Shown piece by piece: positions 18,748 to 27,538 of a stretch of DNA of 64,000 bases. The stretch is from assembly GCA_963668325.1 (NCBI GenBank), contig OY764222.1:868001-932000 (forward strand), given 5' to 3'. Numbering within the stretch: the first letter of the stretch is position 1; every line of letters starts with the position of its first letter. Source of the DNA: MPNP01 sp963668325 (GTDB taxonomy: Bacteria; Pseudomonadota; Alphaproteobacteria; Rhodobacterales; Rhodobacteraceae). The notes under the pieces were generated by a model. The model made no database searches, was not told where the DNA came from, and saw only the letters and a program-made list of their open reading frames with translations. A program made the translations under genes and the position numbers.

Positions 18748-18780
18748 AAACAGAATATTTTTCAAGAGAACAGAATTCGG

Positions 18781-19647
18781 GTGACAAATTTGGGAAATTT
18801 ATCTTTGGTACTGCTTGGAACCAAAGGAGGTCCAAGATTATCCAAGGGATCTAGTTGGCCAACATCCATGCTAATGGATGTTGCAGGTAAACTCTATTTG
18901 ATAGATGCGGGATTGGGAGTTACCCGGCAATTTGTCGAAGCTGGATATGATCTTAAAGACCTTAGCACCATAATAATTACGCATCACCATTCAGATCATA
19001 ACCTTGAATTGGGTCCGTTGTTACACACAAAATGGGTATCTACCATACCCAGTAAGGTAGATGTTTACGGACCGCCAGGATTGATAAACCTATTGGAAGG
19101 CTTTTATCTTTCCCAACAGTTTGATATCGAAACCCGTATTCAAGATGAAAAGCAAGCCCCGTTCAGAGACCAGTACAGCCCTATTGAATTCACCGAGGGT
19201 TTGGTGTTTGATGACAATTCCGTAAGAGTCACTGCCCTGAGAGTCCAACACCCTCCAATTTACCATTGCTACGCATTACGCTTTGATATAGGCAAAAAAT
19301 CCGTAGTGCTTTCTTCTGATACTGCTTATCTACCCCAATTGAGTGAATTTGCCGAAGGTGCCGATTTACTTCTTCATGAAGTGATGCATTATGAGGGGGT
19401 GAAGAAAATGTGCCAAAGGCTTAAACAGGTCAAACCTAACCTGTTGGAGCACATAACCAATGGTCATACCAATGCCGAAGATGTTGGTCGCATAGCCACC
19501 AAGGCGGGAGTTGGCCACCTTGTTCTGAACCATTTTACTCCTCCTGATGAGAAAAATGTAACTCCAATTGATTTTTTCAATGAGGTGAGAAAAACCTGGC
19601 AGGGAAAATTGACAGTTGGAGCTGATTTAATGCGGATAGATATTTGA
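18781..19647 (+). CDS. Metallo-beta-lactamase-fold hydrolase
   Basis: A 288-residue MBL-fold protein of the RNase Z/arylsulfatase-like branch. The metal motif is TIIITHHHSDHNLELG, with further ligands expected at SSDTAYLPQ and the late HITNGHTNAEDVG and HLVLNHFTPP. GTG start at 18781. No signal peptide. It lies directly behind the FAD monooxygenase and may hydrolyse a ring-cleavage lactone or an ester in that pathway (inference). Confidence 0.78.
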   Translation: MTNLGNLSLVLLGTKGGPRLSKGSSWPTSMLMDVAGKLYLIDAGLGVTRQFVEAGYDLKDLSTIIITHHHSDHNLELGPLLHTKWVSTIPSKVDVYGPPGLINLLEGFYLSQQFDIETRIQDEKQAPFRDQYSPIEFTEGLVFDDNSVRVTALRVQHPPIYHCYALRFDIGKKSVVLSSDTAYLPQLSEFAEGADLLLHEVMHYEGVKKMCQRLKQVKPNLLEHITNGHTNAEDVGRIATKAGVGHLVLNHFTPPDEKNVTPIDFFNEVRKTWQGKLTVGADLMRIDI

Positions 19648-19709
19648 TCACACCCGACTACAAAAATCTTTCGAAGTGATCGGAACAACAGGAAAGAAGT
19701 AAATACATT

Positions 19710-20147
19710 ATGGACCAATTTTACCTTTGGATAAAGGCCCTGCATATCATTTCGGTTATTTGCTGGATGGCCGGTTTGTTCTATCTCCCCAGGTTATATT
19801 TTTATCATGTTACCGAGGGTAGTGATCTCCAAACAAGTGCGATGTTTACTAAAATGGAAACGAGGCTTCTAAGAATCATTACAACCCCGGCCATGCTGGC
19901 TACATGGTTTTTTGGCATACTTCTCATTTCAATACCAGGTATCGTGGATTGGCAGATGGTTTGGATATGGGTAAAACTAAGCTCTGTCCTGCTTCTGACA
20001 GTATTTCATTTTTGGCTTTCGTCCAAAAGGAAAGAATTAATAGCTGGGACCTGCCAGGTAAGTGGTAAAACATTTAAATGGATGAATGAAATCCCCACTA
20101 TTCTTTTGATTATCATTGTTGTTGCGGTAATCGTAAGGCCTTTTTGA
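19710..20147 (+). CDS. hemJ: Protoporphyrinogen oxidase, HemJ type
   Basis: A 145-residue membrane protein with four hydrophobic helices that oxidises protoporphyrinogen IX in haem synthesis. The HemJ opening KALHIISVICWMAGLFYLPRL with its conserved His and Arg is clear, as are the later METRLLRIITTPAM and MNEIPTILL. In many alphaproteobacteria this gene stands between hemE and rho. Here hemE is replaced by the catabolic group to the left, and rho is 15 kb away to the right. Confidence 0.88.
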   Translation: MDQFYLWIKALHIISVICWMAGLFYLPRLYFYHVTEGSDLQTSAMFTKMETRLLRIITTPAMLATWFFGILLISIPGIVDWQMVWIWVKLSSVLLLTVFHFWLSSKRKELIAGTCQVSGKTFKWMNEIPTILLIIIVVAVIVRPF

Positions 20148-20186
20148 GTGAAGAACACAAAGCTAACCTGTATAATCCTTAGAAAC

Positions 20187-20951
20187 TCAGACTTTCGAAA
20201 AATCAGGACACCACTTTAGGATACCTTTTTGAAAACTCTTTCGGTCCTTAAATGATTCAGCCCAACGAGTAATATTCGAAAATTGCTCGAATGGATAGCC
20301 GCAACCAATGAGAACGAAATGTAGTGGTATCCAGGAAATATCAGCTAGGGTGAATTGATCCCCCATGATCTGATTCCGGCCCTCAAGGGTATTTTCGAGT
20401 TTGGTAAAACAATTCTCAAGGATCCCTAATGCCTTTGCAACGTCGGTTTCTCCAAAAGCTTTGCTACCTGCATGCTTGGCATGGAACTGTTTCAATTCCT
20501 CATTCTTCTGAAGCGTATCGTACTTTTTCTGTTCCTCAGCTGTCTTCTTAAGTTTTTTCTGCATCATGGTCGCATAGACATAGGGCTTGACAGCTGGTAC
20601 ATGGATTGATGCCGCAAGACGAAGCCATTCAAGCATCTCCTCTTCTTTTTCTTCTGAACGCAACGAGGGTTCCGGGTAGGTTTTGTCAAGATAGTCGATG
20701 ATATCGTTGGATTCGATATGAACCACCCCATTATCAATCAGTGTCGGCACCAGACCATTCGGATTGATACCAAAATATTCCTCCGAAATATTTTCCTTCT
20801 TCTTCAGGTCGAGATGGTGACTTGCCCATTGAAGGCCTTTTTCAATCAGTGTCATGCGAACTCGCATTGAACAGTTTGATATACTGCCGTGGTAAAGATG
20901 GATACCTTCAAGAAGTTCTACGGATTTGTTGGTTGGAACTATAACTGCCAT
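20187..20951 (-). CDS. Glutathione S-transferase family protein
   Basis: A 254-residue protein with an N-terminal thioredoxin-like domain. The glutathione site is suggested by YHGSISNCSMRVRMTLIEKG, the cis-Pro by NGLVPTLI, and the Glu-Ser pair by HIESNDIIDYLD. A mainly helical C-terminal domain follows. A lysine-rich stretch at about residues 125-150 enlarges the second domain. It is the last gene of the minus-strand block running from 31.9 to 20.2 kb, 106 nt after the TRAP permease. It may add or remove glutathione on an imported substrate; its subclass was not determined. Confidence 0.82.
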   Translation of the reverse strand: MAVIVPTNKSVELLEGIHLYHGSISNCSMRVRMTLIEKGLQWASHHLDLKKKENISEEYFGINPNGLVPTLIDNGVVHIESNDIIDYLDKTYPEPSLRSEEKEEEMLEWLRLAASIHVPAVKPYVYATMMQKKLKKTAEEQKKYDTLQKNEELKQFHAKHAGSKAFGETDVAKALGILENCFTKLENTLEGRNQIMGDQFTLADISWIPLHFVLIGCGYPFEQFSNITRWAESFKDRKSFQKGILKWCPDFSKV

Positions 20952-21057
20952 GGATTGAACTTCCTTAGATTATGTATGATTACGGTGCATGAAAATAGAG
21001 ATTTAACGACCCCACTTCAGCAGCGGTCCATCAGATATAAGTACCTTGATGGTAGCG

Positions 21058-22356
21058 CTAACGCATAAGATTCGGAAGCCATGTCGCGATTTCGGGAAAG
21101 AGGAACAAAAGCACCAACCCAGCCAACATCGCAAAAATGTAGGGTGTAACACCAACAAACATCTTGGACAAATCCACATCACGGATAACCGCCTTGACGG
21201 TAAACACATTCATTCCGATAGGTGGCGTTATAAGACCTAATTCGACAACAAGTATGATAATTATCCCAAACCAGATCATATCGACACCCAAGGCATGCAG
21301 CGAAGGTAGAAATACCGGAACGACCAAAAGCAAAATCCCCAGGGCTTCAAAAATCATGCCCAGAATGACACAAATTATACAGATACCTATAACGAGTTCG
21401 ATAGCAGAGATTCCTCCCCCGCCCTGTACGACGTTAACCAATTCAAAAGGCATACCAGTAATGTTGACAAATTGGGCTAGCATCAATCCACAGAACACTA
21501 TGGTGAAGATCATCGCAGTTGTTTTGACTGTATCTGCAAATACGTGGATAATTTCAGGCCAAGTACGCAAACGACCACGAAAAAAAGCAAAGATATACGC
21601 AAACATTGCTCCGACAGCCGCTGATTCTGTTGGGGTAAAGACACCTGTGTAGATACCTCCCAAGACAATTCCAAACAATATGATGATGGGCCAGGTGGAA
21701 CTTGAGGAGCGTATTTTTTCCATCCAGGTGGTTTGTTCGCCAGCAGGACCTGATTTGGGGAAAATACGTACAATGAAGGCAATTGACAGCAAAAACAAGA
21801 TCACGAGCATGATGCCGGGAACGATACCGGCGATAAACAATTTTCCAATATCCTCACCAACAATAATCCCGTAAATTACCATGGGAACAGAAGGTGGTAT
21901 CATTATGCCTAGGGTACCACCGGCAGCTATAGTACCGGTGGCCAAAGAGTCGCTATAGCCGAATTTTCGCATAGGAGGCATGGCAACCTTGCTCATGGTG
22001 GCTGCAGTGGCCAGGGATGACCCACTAACCGCAGCGAAGCCGGCACAGGCAAAAACAGTTGCCATGGCCAGACCACCTTTCAATCGTCCAAGCCAAGCGT
22101 AGGACGCATCATACAATTCGTCGGAAATTCCGGCTCGATGGATAAAAGTGCCCATCAAAATAAAGAGTGGAACAACCGACAATCCGAGATTCATGGTCAT
22201 TTCTATGATCCACTGACCAGTAATAGCAATGGATGCCTCAAAACCGCGATAAGCTGCAAAACCTATAACACCTACCGCCAGTGTTGCATAGGCCAGAGGT
22301 ATGCCAAGGAAAGCCAATATCAGAACAACAAAGATTCCAAAAAGTGCGTCAAACAT
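21058..22356 (-). CDS. dctM: TRAP transporter large permease (DctM), system 1
   Basis: Twelve-helix channel subunit of a tripartite ATP-independent periplasmic transporter, which uses a sodium gradient. Family runs visible: GTFIHRAGISDELYDA, GGLAMATVFACAGFAAVSGSS, GYSDSLATGTIAAGGTLGIMIPPSVPMVIYG, and ELGLITPPIGMNVF. The start at ATG 22356 leaves seven bases after the DctQ stop; an upstream frame to 22410 overlaps dctQ and lacks family sequence. With dctQ and dctP immediately upstream the system is complete. Confidence 0.92.
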   Translation of the reverse strand: MFDALFGIFVVLILAFLGIPLAYATLAVGVIGFAAYRGFEASIAITGQWIIEMTMNLGLSVVPLFILMGTFIHRAGISDELYDASYAWLGRLKGGLAMATVFACAGFAAVSGSSLATAATMSKVAMPPMRKFGYSDSLATGTIAAGGTLGIMIPPSVPMVIYGIIVGEDIGKLFIAGIVPGIMLVILFLLSIAFIVRIFPKSGPAGEQTTWMEKIRSSSSTWPIIILFGIVLGGIYTGVFTPTESAAVGAMFAYIFAFFRGRLRTWPEIIHVFADTVKTTAMIFTIVFCGLMLAQFVNITGMPFELVNVVQGGGGISAIELVIGICIICVILGMIFEALGILLLVVPVFLPSLHALGVDMIWFGIIIILVVELGLITPPIGMNVFTVKAVIRDVDLSKMFVGVTPYIFAMLAGLVLLFLFPEIATWLPNLMR

Positions 22357-22363
22357 ACTGATC

Positions 22364-22849
22364 TCACTCCACTGAATCGCGGCCGACCGGGCCACGTTTG
22401 AACACTGCAAGGCCCGTTATCAATGCACAAGCAGTTGCAAAGGCTAATACCAGGAAAATCCAGATGAACGGAATTTCGAGAACCTCGGTGACATCTTTAA
22501 ATACAAACGAATCCTTTGCTGCAAGGATCAGCACCCAGAGTATAAATGCTGTGCCAACCGTATTGGTTATGGCATATAACAATCGGTACAACCTTGGAGC
22601 TAATCTGGTAAGTGCAGGCTCAAATAGTGAAACAACAATGTGGCTACCATCTCGACTGACAAGGATAAATCCCATGAATACTGTCATGGAAAGCAAGATT
22701 TGCGTCATTTCTGCCGCACTGGGAAGAGGAGCAGAAAATACATACCTCATGAAGACATCAATAACGGTCAGAACCATCATCATCGCAAGCAGGGCTGAAC
22801 CAACTATCAAGCCTATGCGACTTAACAAGTCAACTATTTTGTCAAACAT
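22364..22849 (-). CDS. dctQ: TRAP transporter small permease (DctQ), system 1
   Basis: Four-helix accessory subunit, about 161 residues from the ATG at 22849. DctQ signatures include VIDVFMRYVFSAPLPSAAEMTQ, the middle FMGFILVSRDGSHIVVSLF and the C-terminal LIPFIWIF-like helix (here EIPFIWIFLVLAF). The frame stays open to 22891, but the extension is polar and unlike the family. Lies between dctP and dctM in the canonical order. Confidence 0.88.
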   Translation of the reverse strand: MFDKIVDLLSRIGLIVGSALLAMMMVLTVIDVFMRYVFSAPLPSAAEMTQILLSMTVFMGFILVSRDGSHIVVSLFEPALTRLAPRLYRLLYAITNTVGTAFILWVLILAAKDSFVFKDVTEVLEIPFIWIFLVLAFATACALITGLAVFKRGPVGRDSVE

Positions 22850-22878
22850 CACGGATGATCTTCCTGAAAAGGGGTAGG

Positions 22879-22901
22879 CCAGACATCTCACGGATGCCTG
22901 G
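22879..22901 (-). other. Stem-loop between dctP and dctQ of TRAP system 1
   Basis: Nine-base arms (CCAGACATC at 22879-22887 and GATGCCTGG at 22893-22901) pair with one G-U, around a five-base loop, in the 62-nt gap after the solute-binding-protein stop. No U-tract follows. The position fits an RNA element that protects or enriches the binding-protein message. Confidence 0.5.
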
Positions 22902-22911
22902 TTTGTATACC

Positions 22912-23955
22912 TTAGTTAAGTTTAAAGGTGCTTAGTCGTTCGACTTCCGAACGCATAAAATCAAGGGCTGCTTGACCATCCACGCCCATTTCTGCAACTT
23001 TTACTAACCATTCATCAATGATTGGTTGTGCACTCTCGGTAAAGCTAGCAACCAAATCTTCTGAAGCCGGTATGTACTCGGCAGTTTTTCCAAGTTCAAT
23101 ACGCCCTTCCTGGAGCTGTTGATTTACCCTTTTTCCAACCATACGGGCCAAATGTTCCCCAGAAAGATCCCTTAAAACCTGTTGGTCCTCAGGAGAAAGT
23201 CTTGCCCAGGTTTTCGCATTAATGAAGTGTGTAAAGTTGATAGCAAAAGGGGCCTTCTCAAATTCAACGCAAGACTTGGTGTATGGAGCGACCTTAAACT
23301 TGATAATCGAGTCATAAGTGATTCCCGTGTATGCCTCTACGACATTACGAGATACCATCTCATGTATTTGGACGGCTGGGCCGGTGACTAGGGACACGTC
23401 CATATTTCCCAATATTTTCGCAAGGTTGCCTGGCAGACTCCAAACCTTCCGCTTTCTCAAGTCATCGGCAGACGTAATATGCTCGTCAGTCATGGAACAC
23501 AGGGAAGCTCCTGCAAAATGGTACATTCCAAGGACCTCAATGCCCGGCCATTCTTCCTTGTCAGCAAAAAATTTCTGGTAGGTGTTCCACAAAGCGACCG
23601 AAGTTGCTTCAGAATCGCCCAAATGGACCCATGGCATCAAGCCGACTAGTGCACCGGGGTTATCGGGACCAAGAAAAATATTTGCGACCCAACCGGCATC
23701 AGCAGCACCCTTGCGTACGGCATCCATGATCTTCGGTGGTGGGGCAACGGATTTAGCGGCAAATTCGATAACCAAGCGTCCTTCGGACTTTTCATTAACC
23801 TGATCTGCCCAATCCTGCATCACTTCCCAGGAAAAGTGACTGGGTGGTGTTAACATATTGAATAACAGTGTTGTTTCCGCCTTGGCTGAAAGTGGGATCA
23901 AAAACACTGAAACCATACAGGTTAGTACCATATGTTTTATATATTTTAAGTACAT
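22912..23955 (-). CDS. dctP: TRAP transporter solute-binding protein (DctP), system 1
   Basis: Periplasmic substrate receptor, 347 residues, with a signal peptide (residues 1-26, ending SAKAE). DctP-fold runs include MDAVRKGAADAGWV and the conserved NINFTH-like FAINFTHFINAKTWARLSPEDQQVL. AGGAGG five bases before the ATG marks the start. The usual organic-acid-binding Arg is probably in the DDLRKRKVWSLPG region. The ligand is not readable from sequence; the neighbouring sulfatase suggests an organosulfate or its acid (inference). Confidence 0.9.
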   Translation of the reverse strand: MYLKYIKHMVLTCMVSVFLIPLSAKAETTLLFNMLTPPSHFSWEVMQDWADQVNEKSEGRLVIEFAAKSVAPPPKIMDAVRKGAADAGWVANIFLGPDNPGALVGLMPWVHLGDSEATSVALWNTYQKFFADKEEWPGIEVLGMYHFAGASLCSMTDEHITSADDLRKRKVWSLPGNLAKILGNMDVSLVTGPAVQIHEMVSRNVVEAYTGITYDSIIKFKVAPYTKSCVEFEKAPFAINFTHFINAKTWARLSPEDQQVLRDLSGEHLARMVGKRVNQQLQEGRIELGKTAEYIPASEDLVASFTESAQPIIDEWLVKVAEMGVDGQAALDFMRSEVERLSTFKLN

Positions 23956-24008
23956 TTTTTCCTCCTATTTGAGATGAATTGGTCGGTAAGGACCCTTTCT
24001 GTTGACAT

Positions 24009-25634
24009 TTACAGTACTCGCTTGGGCAATATTTTTGGATCCTTGCCTTTTGCGTCTTTTTCATTCCAGTACCCGATCAGTACACCGAGTTTTTCTTCAA
24101 TTCCGGTCATCTTGATGTTTTGCTCTTCGGACCAGGTTTCGCGCTGGCGATATTGCAGGGCCCATTCGGCAAGCATTTTAAATAGTGATTGACGGACATT
24201 TACATGATCTGAACTGCGCCCAAGATCAGTCAATTCCTCTGGGTCATTGACCAGGTCAAACAGCAGCGGTGGGTAGCCTGGCGCATGGACATATTTCCAT
24301 TTTTCGGTAGCAATCATGTACGAACGACAATCAAGTGGCATTTTGCCAGTTTCCGGTCGAAAGACCTGACAGGAATAATCATATTCGCTGATTACATAAT
24401 CCCGCCACTTACATTCCTCACCATGGATTTTCGCTAGCAGTGATCGGCCATCCAAGATATGTTGGGCGACCTTGCCGCCCTGATATTCAATGAAGGTTGG
24501 GATCAAATCGATTGACTCAACCAAGGAGTCATCAACGGTTCCCCGGGTACAGTCAGCAGATTTACTCGGATCAACAATTATCAATGGTATTTTTACCGCA
24601 GGGTCGTGGAAATAATCCTTATCCCCCATCCAGTGATCCCCCAGGTAATCCCCATGATCAGAGGTAAATACGATCATGGTGTTTTCGAGCATTTCACGTT
24701 CCCGCATGAACTCGAACAATATGCCGAGTTGATCGTCAATTTGGGTAATGAGCCCCATATACACGGGGATTACCTTTTCTCGGGCCGCTTCATTACTGAA
24801 AGTCTTGCCACTAACCCGATCCATAAAATGTTTAAAGAGCGGATTTGTAGCGGTTAATTCCGCATCAGACCTAACCACGGGAAGCACATCATCAGCAGAG
24901 TACATGTCATTGTAGGGGGTCGGTGCAACATATGGCCAATGCGGTTTGATATAGGACAGATGCAACAACCAGGGTGTTTCACCCTTGTCATTGGCCAGGA
25001 ATTCCATTGCCCGTCTTGTCATATAGGGAGTTTCCGAGTCTTCATCGGAAACCCTGGCGGGGAGATCAACTTGGTCATTGAAAAAACCAGAACGCACTTC
25101 TTCGCCGGTATCAACTGAGTTTGCTGCCCAGTGCCAGGGATTTTCATCTTCGGTATACCCCTTGGTCTTTAGGTAGTTATTGTAGGCAAGGTCAGGGCGG
25201 ACCATGGTGTCAGGATGGATACCGTCATCTCGTTCAAAAGCCTCGAAGCCAGCCTGGGAATGATGAACACCAACTGCGCCACCAGGGTCGATCCCAAGTC
25301 GGTCCATACCCTCCTTGTCGCCAATGATGTGTGTTTTTCCAACTAGGACTGTCCGGACTCCGAGCGGATTCAGATGGTGGCCAATGTTCTTTTCGCCGAT
25401 TCTGAGAGGAGCAAAATTGGAAGAAGCACCGTGTGAAGATACATATCTTCCCGTATAAGTACTCATGCGAGAGGGTCCACAAATCGGTGATTGACAATAA
25501 GCGTTACTGAATCTTACACCGCGAGCTGCCAGCCCATCAATGTTTGGTGTCTTGATTGTTGGATGCCCGCTACAGCCTAAATAGTCAAACCTCAACTGGT
25601 CGCACATTATGAACAGTATGTTTTTGTGCCCCAC
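24009..25634 (-). CDS. Type I (formylglycine) sulfatase, cytosolic
   Basis: Alkaline-phosphatase-superfamily sulfatase, about 541 residues. The formylglycine signature CxPxR is CGPSRMSTYTGR (Cys about residue 52 from the chosen start). Metal ligands are in MCDQLRFD and TSDHGDYLGDHWMGDKDYFHD. There is no signal peptide, so the enzyme should act on imported substrate in the cytoplasm. A maturation enzyme is not in the window. The start is taken as GTG at 25634, with GAGGAT upstream, because family sequence begins there (GHKNILFIMCDQ); a TTG frame reaches 25742. A phosphonate monoesterase or choline-sulfatase-like substrate cannot be excluded. Two palindromic operators lie upstream. Confidence 0.85.
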   Translation of the reverse strand: MGHKNILFIMCDQLRFDYLGCSGHPTIKTPNIDGLAARGVRFSNAYCQSPICGPSRMSTYTGRYVSSHGASSNFAPLRIGEKNIGHHLNPLGVRTVLVGKTHIIGDKEGMDRLGIDPGGAVGVHHSQAGFEAFERDDGIHPDTMVRPDLAYNNYLKTKGYTEDENPWHWAANSVDTGEEVRSGFFNDQVDLPARVSDEDSETPYMTRRAMEFLANDKGETPWLLHLSYIKPHWPYVAPTPYNDMYSADDVLPVVRSDAELTATNPLFKHFMDRVSGKTFSNEAAREKVIPVYMGLITQIDDQLGILFEFMREREMLENTMIVFTSDHGDYLGDHWMGDKDYFHDPAVKIPLIIVDPSKSADCTRGTVDDSLVESIDLIPTFIEYQGGKVAQHILDGRSLLAKIHGEECKWRDYVISEYDYSCQVFRPETGKMPLDCRSYMIATEKWKYVHAPGYPPLLFDLVNDPEELTDLGRSSDHVNVRQSLFKMLAEWALQYRQRETWSEEQNIKMTGIEEKLGVLIGYWNEKDAKGKDPKILPKRVL

Positions 25635-25774
25635 TTTTAGATCCTCTTCCAGGGTGTAATTTCTATTGGTTTGAGTGTCAGTACCATGTGGACCATTGTG
25701 AGAACGCGGGTAATCAATCAACCCTCCCTGGACTTTGAGCAACTAACATCTTAGTTTTATTCCCCATATTTCAT

Positions 25775-25790
25775 ATTTGGGATCCCAAAT
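25775..25790. promoter_or_regulatory. Perfect 16-bp palindrome, proposed GntR operator
   Basis: ATTTGGGATCCCAAAT is a perfect palindrome 140 bp upstream of the sulfatase start. It shares the core TTTGGGATCCCAAA with the site in the gntR promoter at 32097-32112. On the minus strand it overlaps a TTGATT -35-like element (25793-25788), but no good -10 follows. Confidence 0.65.
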
Positions 25791-25836
25791 CAACATAAAA
25801 ATTAAATAAATATAAATATATTCTTGATTTTCTTAC

Positions 25837-25852
25837 ACTAAGGATCCCAAAT
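25837..25852. promoter_or_regulatory. Second, half-degenerate copy of the operator
   Basis: ACTAAGGATCCCAAAT keeps the GGATCCCAAAT half of the palindrome. On the minus strand it lies between TTGTCA (25858-25853, five of six -35 matches) and TAAGAA (25835-25830), 17 bp apart, which would be a promoter for the sulfatase-TRAP group. The -10 is weak. Confidence 0.5.
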
Positions 25853-25944
25853 TGACAATCTTTTTCGATAGTCAGTAGCAAATCCATGGTACCAAATGGT
25901 TTGATACAATTATTCCCCCTCCCATGAGGATTGCACAGCCCTTC

Positions 25945-26700
25945 TCAGACATTCACCTTGCCACCATCCACATTCAGGGTCTGGCCAGTTACGAAATTAC
26001 TGTCTGACGTGGCAAGATACATCAAAGTACCAAGCAGGTCTTCCGGGAGCATTTCACGTTTAATGGAACGTGTAGCAATGGTAGGTGCCCGTGCCATGTC
26101 CAGGCCTTTATTGGCTATCACACCTTCACTTTCAGTCAAACCAGGGGCGATAGCGTTAACCTGGATGTTCTTGTCACCCAATTCTCGGGCGTGACAGCGG
26201 GTCAAAGCAATAACGGCACCTTTGGACGCCGTGTAGTGGGATAGCCCCGGAGGTCCATAATAGAAAGTCCCGGAGGCGATATTGATAACCTTTCCACCGC
26301 CCGCTTTAATCATGGTAGGAACAATTGCCCGCATGACCTGATGTACCCCCCTTGCATTGACACGCATGATCAGATCAAACTCATCATCGTCAATTTCAAA
26401 AAAGGGTTTCGGCTTTATAGTTGCAAAGATTGATGCATTGTTAACCATTATGTCGAGACCACCCAATTCGGTTGTGGCCACTTCGACCATCGAAGCAAGA
26501 TCCTTGTTCGAGGTCACATCAACATTCATACCTTGCGCTGTTCCACCGGTATCGGTGATCGCCTTAACTGCATTGTCAGTGCACTGAACGTCCGTCACCA
26601 GAACTTTGGCACCTTCGGTGGCCATCGCCTTGGCCATAAGTGCCCCTATGCCTTGTGCGGCTCCAGTAATGATTGCTGTTTTACCTTCTAATCTTCCCAT
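25945..26700 (-). CDS. Short-chain dehydrogenase/reductase
   Basis: Classical SDR, 251 residues. Cofactor motif TGAAQGIGAL at residues 11-20, NNASIF in the middle, catalytic Ser in INIASGTFYYGPP and the YTASK pair (Tyr and Lys), then VNAIAPGLTES. Asp in VTDVQC after the second strand favours NAD. A strong GGAG precedes the ATG. Last of the six genes behind the dctP promoter at 32.0 kb, 17 nt after a GST gene. Probably oxidises an alcohol formed from the imported compound. Confidence 0.88.
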   Translation of the reverse strand: MGRLEGKTAIITGAAQGIGALMAKAMATEGAKVLVTDVQCTDNAVKAITDTGGTAQGMNVDVTSNKDLASMVEVATTELGGLDIMVNNASIFATIKPKPFFEIDDDEFDLIMRVNARGVHQVMRAIVPTMIKAGGGKVINIASGTFYYGPPGLSHYTASKGAVIALTRCHARELGDKNIQVNAIAPGLTESEGVIANKGLDMARAPTIATRSIKREMLPEDLLGTLMYLATSDSNFVTGQTLNVDGGKVNV

Positions 26701-26716
26701 GGCTTTCTCCTTCTGT

Positions 26717-27538
26717 TCAAGTATTTATATCAAGAATTCTAGCTACTTCTGGCCAACTCATTGAGCCGTTCTCCCGCAAGTCATTAGTCAGGTCCTCAGG
26801 CACCCAGTCTATCAGGCACCTTTGGAAATTTGGTCGCTCCTCTATCCGGGCAAACCATTGTTCAACATTGGGCAGGCGTCCCTTTTCCCACAGATCTCGC
26901 ATTGACATCATAGCCAGACGATTGACATAAGGCGTCAAGGCAATATCGGCGATTGAGAATTTGTTTCCCACAAGCCAATCATCCCCATTACCCAATGCCT
27001 CCTCCATCTTATGGAGATATTTGTCATAAAGGCGAATCTTTTCGGCAACACCGGGAGATTCGAAACCATAACGCACTATGCTGTCCTTTTGGCTTTTCCA
27101 ATTGGAAGTTACCGAGATGGAAGGTGTCGAAGCCAGAAATTCCTTGACACCTTTTGGTCCCAGGTTTTTTATTACAGTGTGGCGATGGGAGCAAACAAAT
27201 GTGACGGCACCACAGGCGGGGTGCAGGTCCTCGTCAACCGCCTTGGTCCAATATCTGACCTGGGCTCGTTCCCAGGGATCGCTGGGATGCACACTTGTTT
27301 CTGGTGCAATATGATCAAGGTATTCAATGATGACCGTTGAATCGGGGATAACCAGGTCATCATGCACAAGAGTTGGAACCACACCCTTTGGATTAAGTTT
27401 CAGATACTCGGGGGTAAACTGCTCGCCCTTCAGGATGTCAATATAAACCCCTTCCCAAGTCAGTTCCTTTTCGTCCATCGCGAACCTTACTTTAGCGGCA
27501 CAGACGGACGAGCCATGATGGTAGAGAGTAAAAGTCAT
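26717..27538 (-). CDS. Glutathione S-transferase family protein, beta-etherase-like layout
   Basis: About 273 residues. N-terminal thioredoxin-like domain with LYHHGSSVCAAKVRFAMDEK, cis-Pro in KGVVPTLVHDD and the Glu/Asp-Ser pair DSTVIIEYLD. The C-terminal domain begins DPWERAQVRYWTKAVDE. That run and the enlarged C-terminal domain recall LigF-type beta-etherases, but no active-site proof is possible here. The ATG at 27538 overlaps the aldehyde dehydrogenase stop as ATGA, so translation is coupled; an upstream GTG/ATG extension to 27556 is less likely. Confidence 0.8.
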   Translation of the reverse strand: MTFTLYHHGSSVCAAKVRFAMDEKELTWEGVYIDILKGEQFTPEYLKLNPKGVVPTLVHDDLVIPDSTVIIEYLDHIAPETSVHPSDPWERAQVRYWTKAVDEDLHPACGAVTFVCSHRHTVIKNLGPKGVKEFLASTPSISVTSNWKSQKDSIVRYGFESPGVAEKIRLYDKYLHKMEEALGNGDDWLVGNKFSIADIALTPYVNRLAMMSMRDLWEKGRLPNVEQWFARIEERPNFQRCLIDWVPEDLTNDLRENGSMSWPEVARILDINT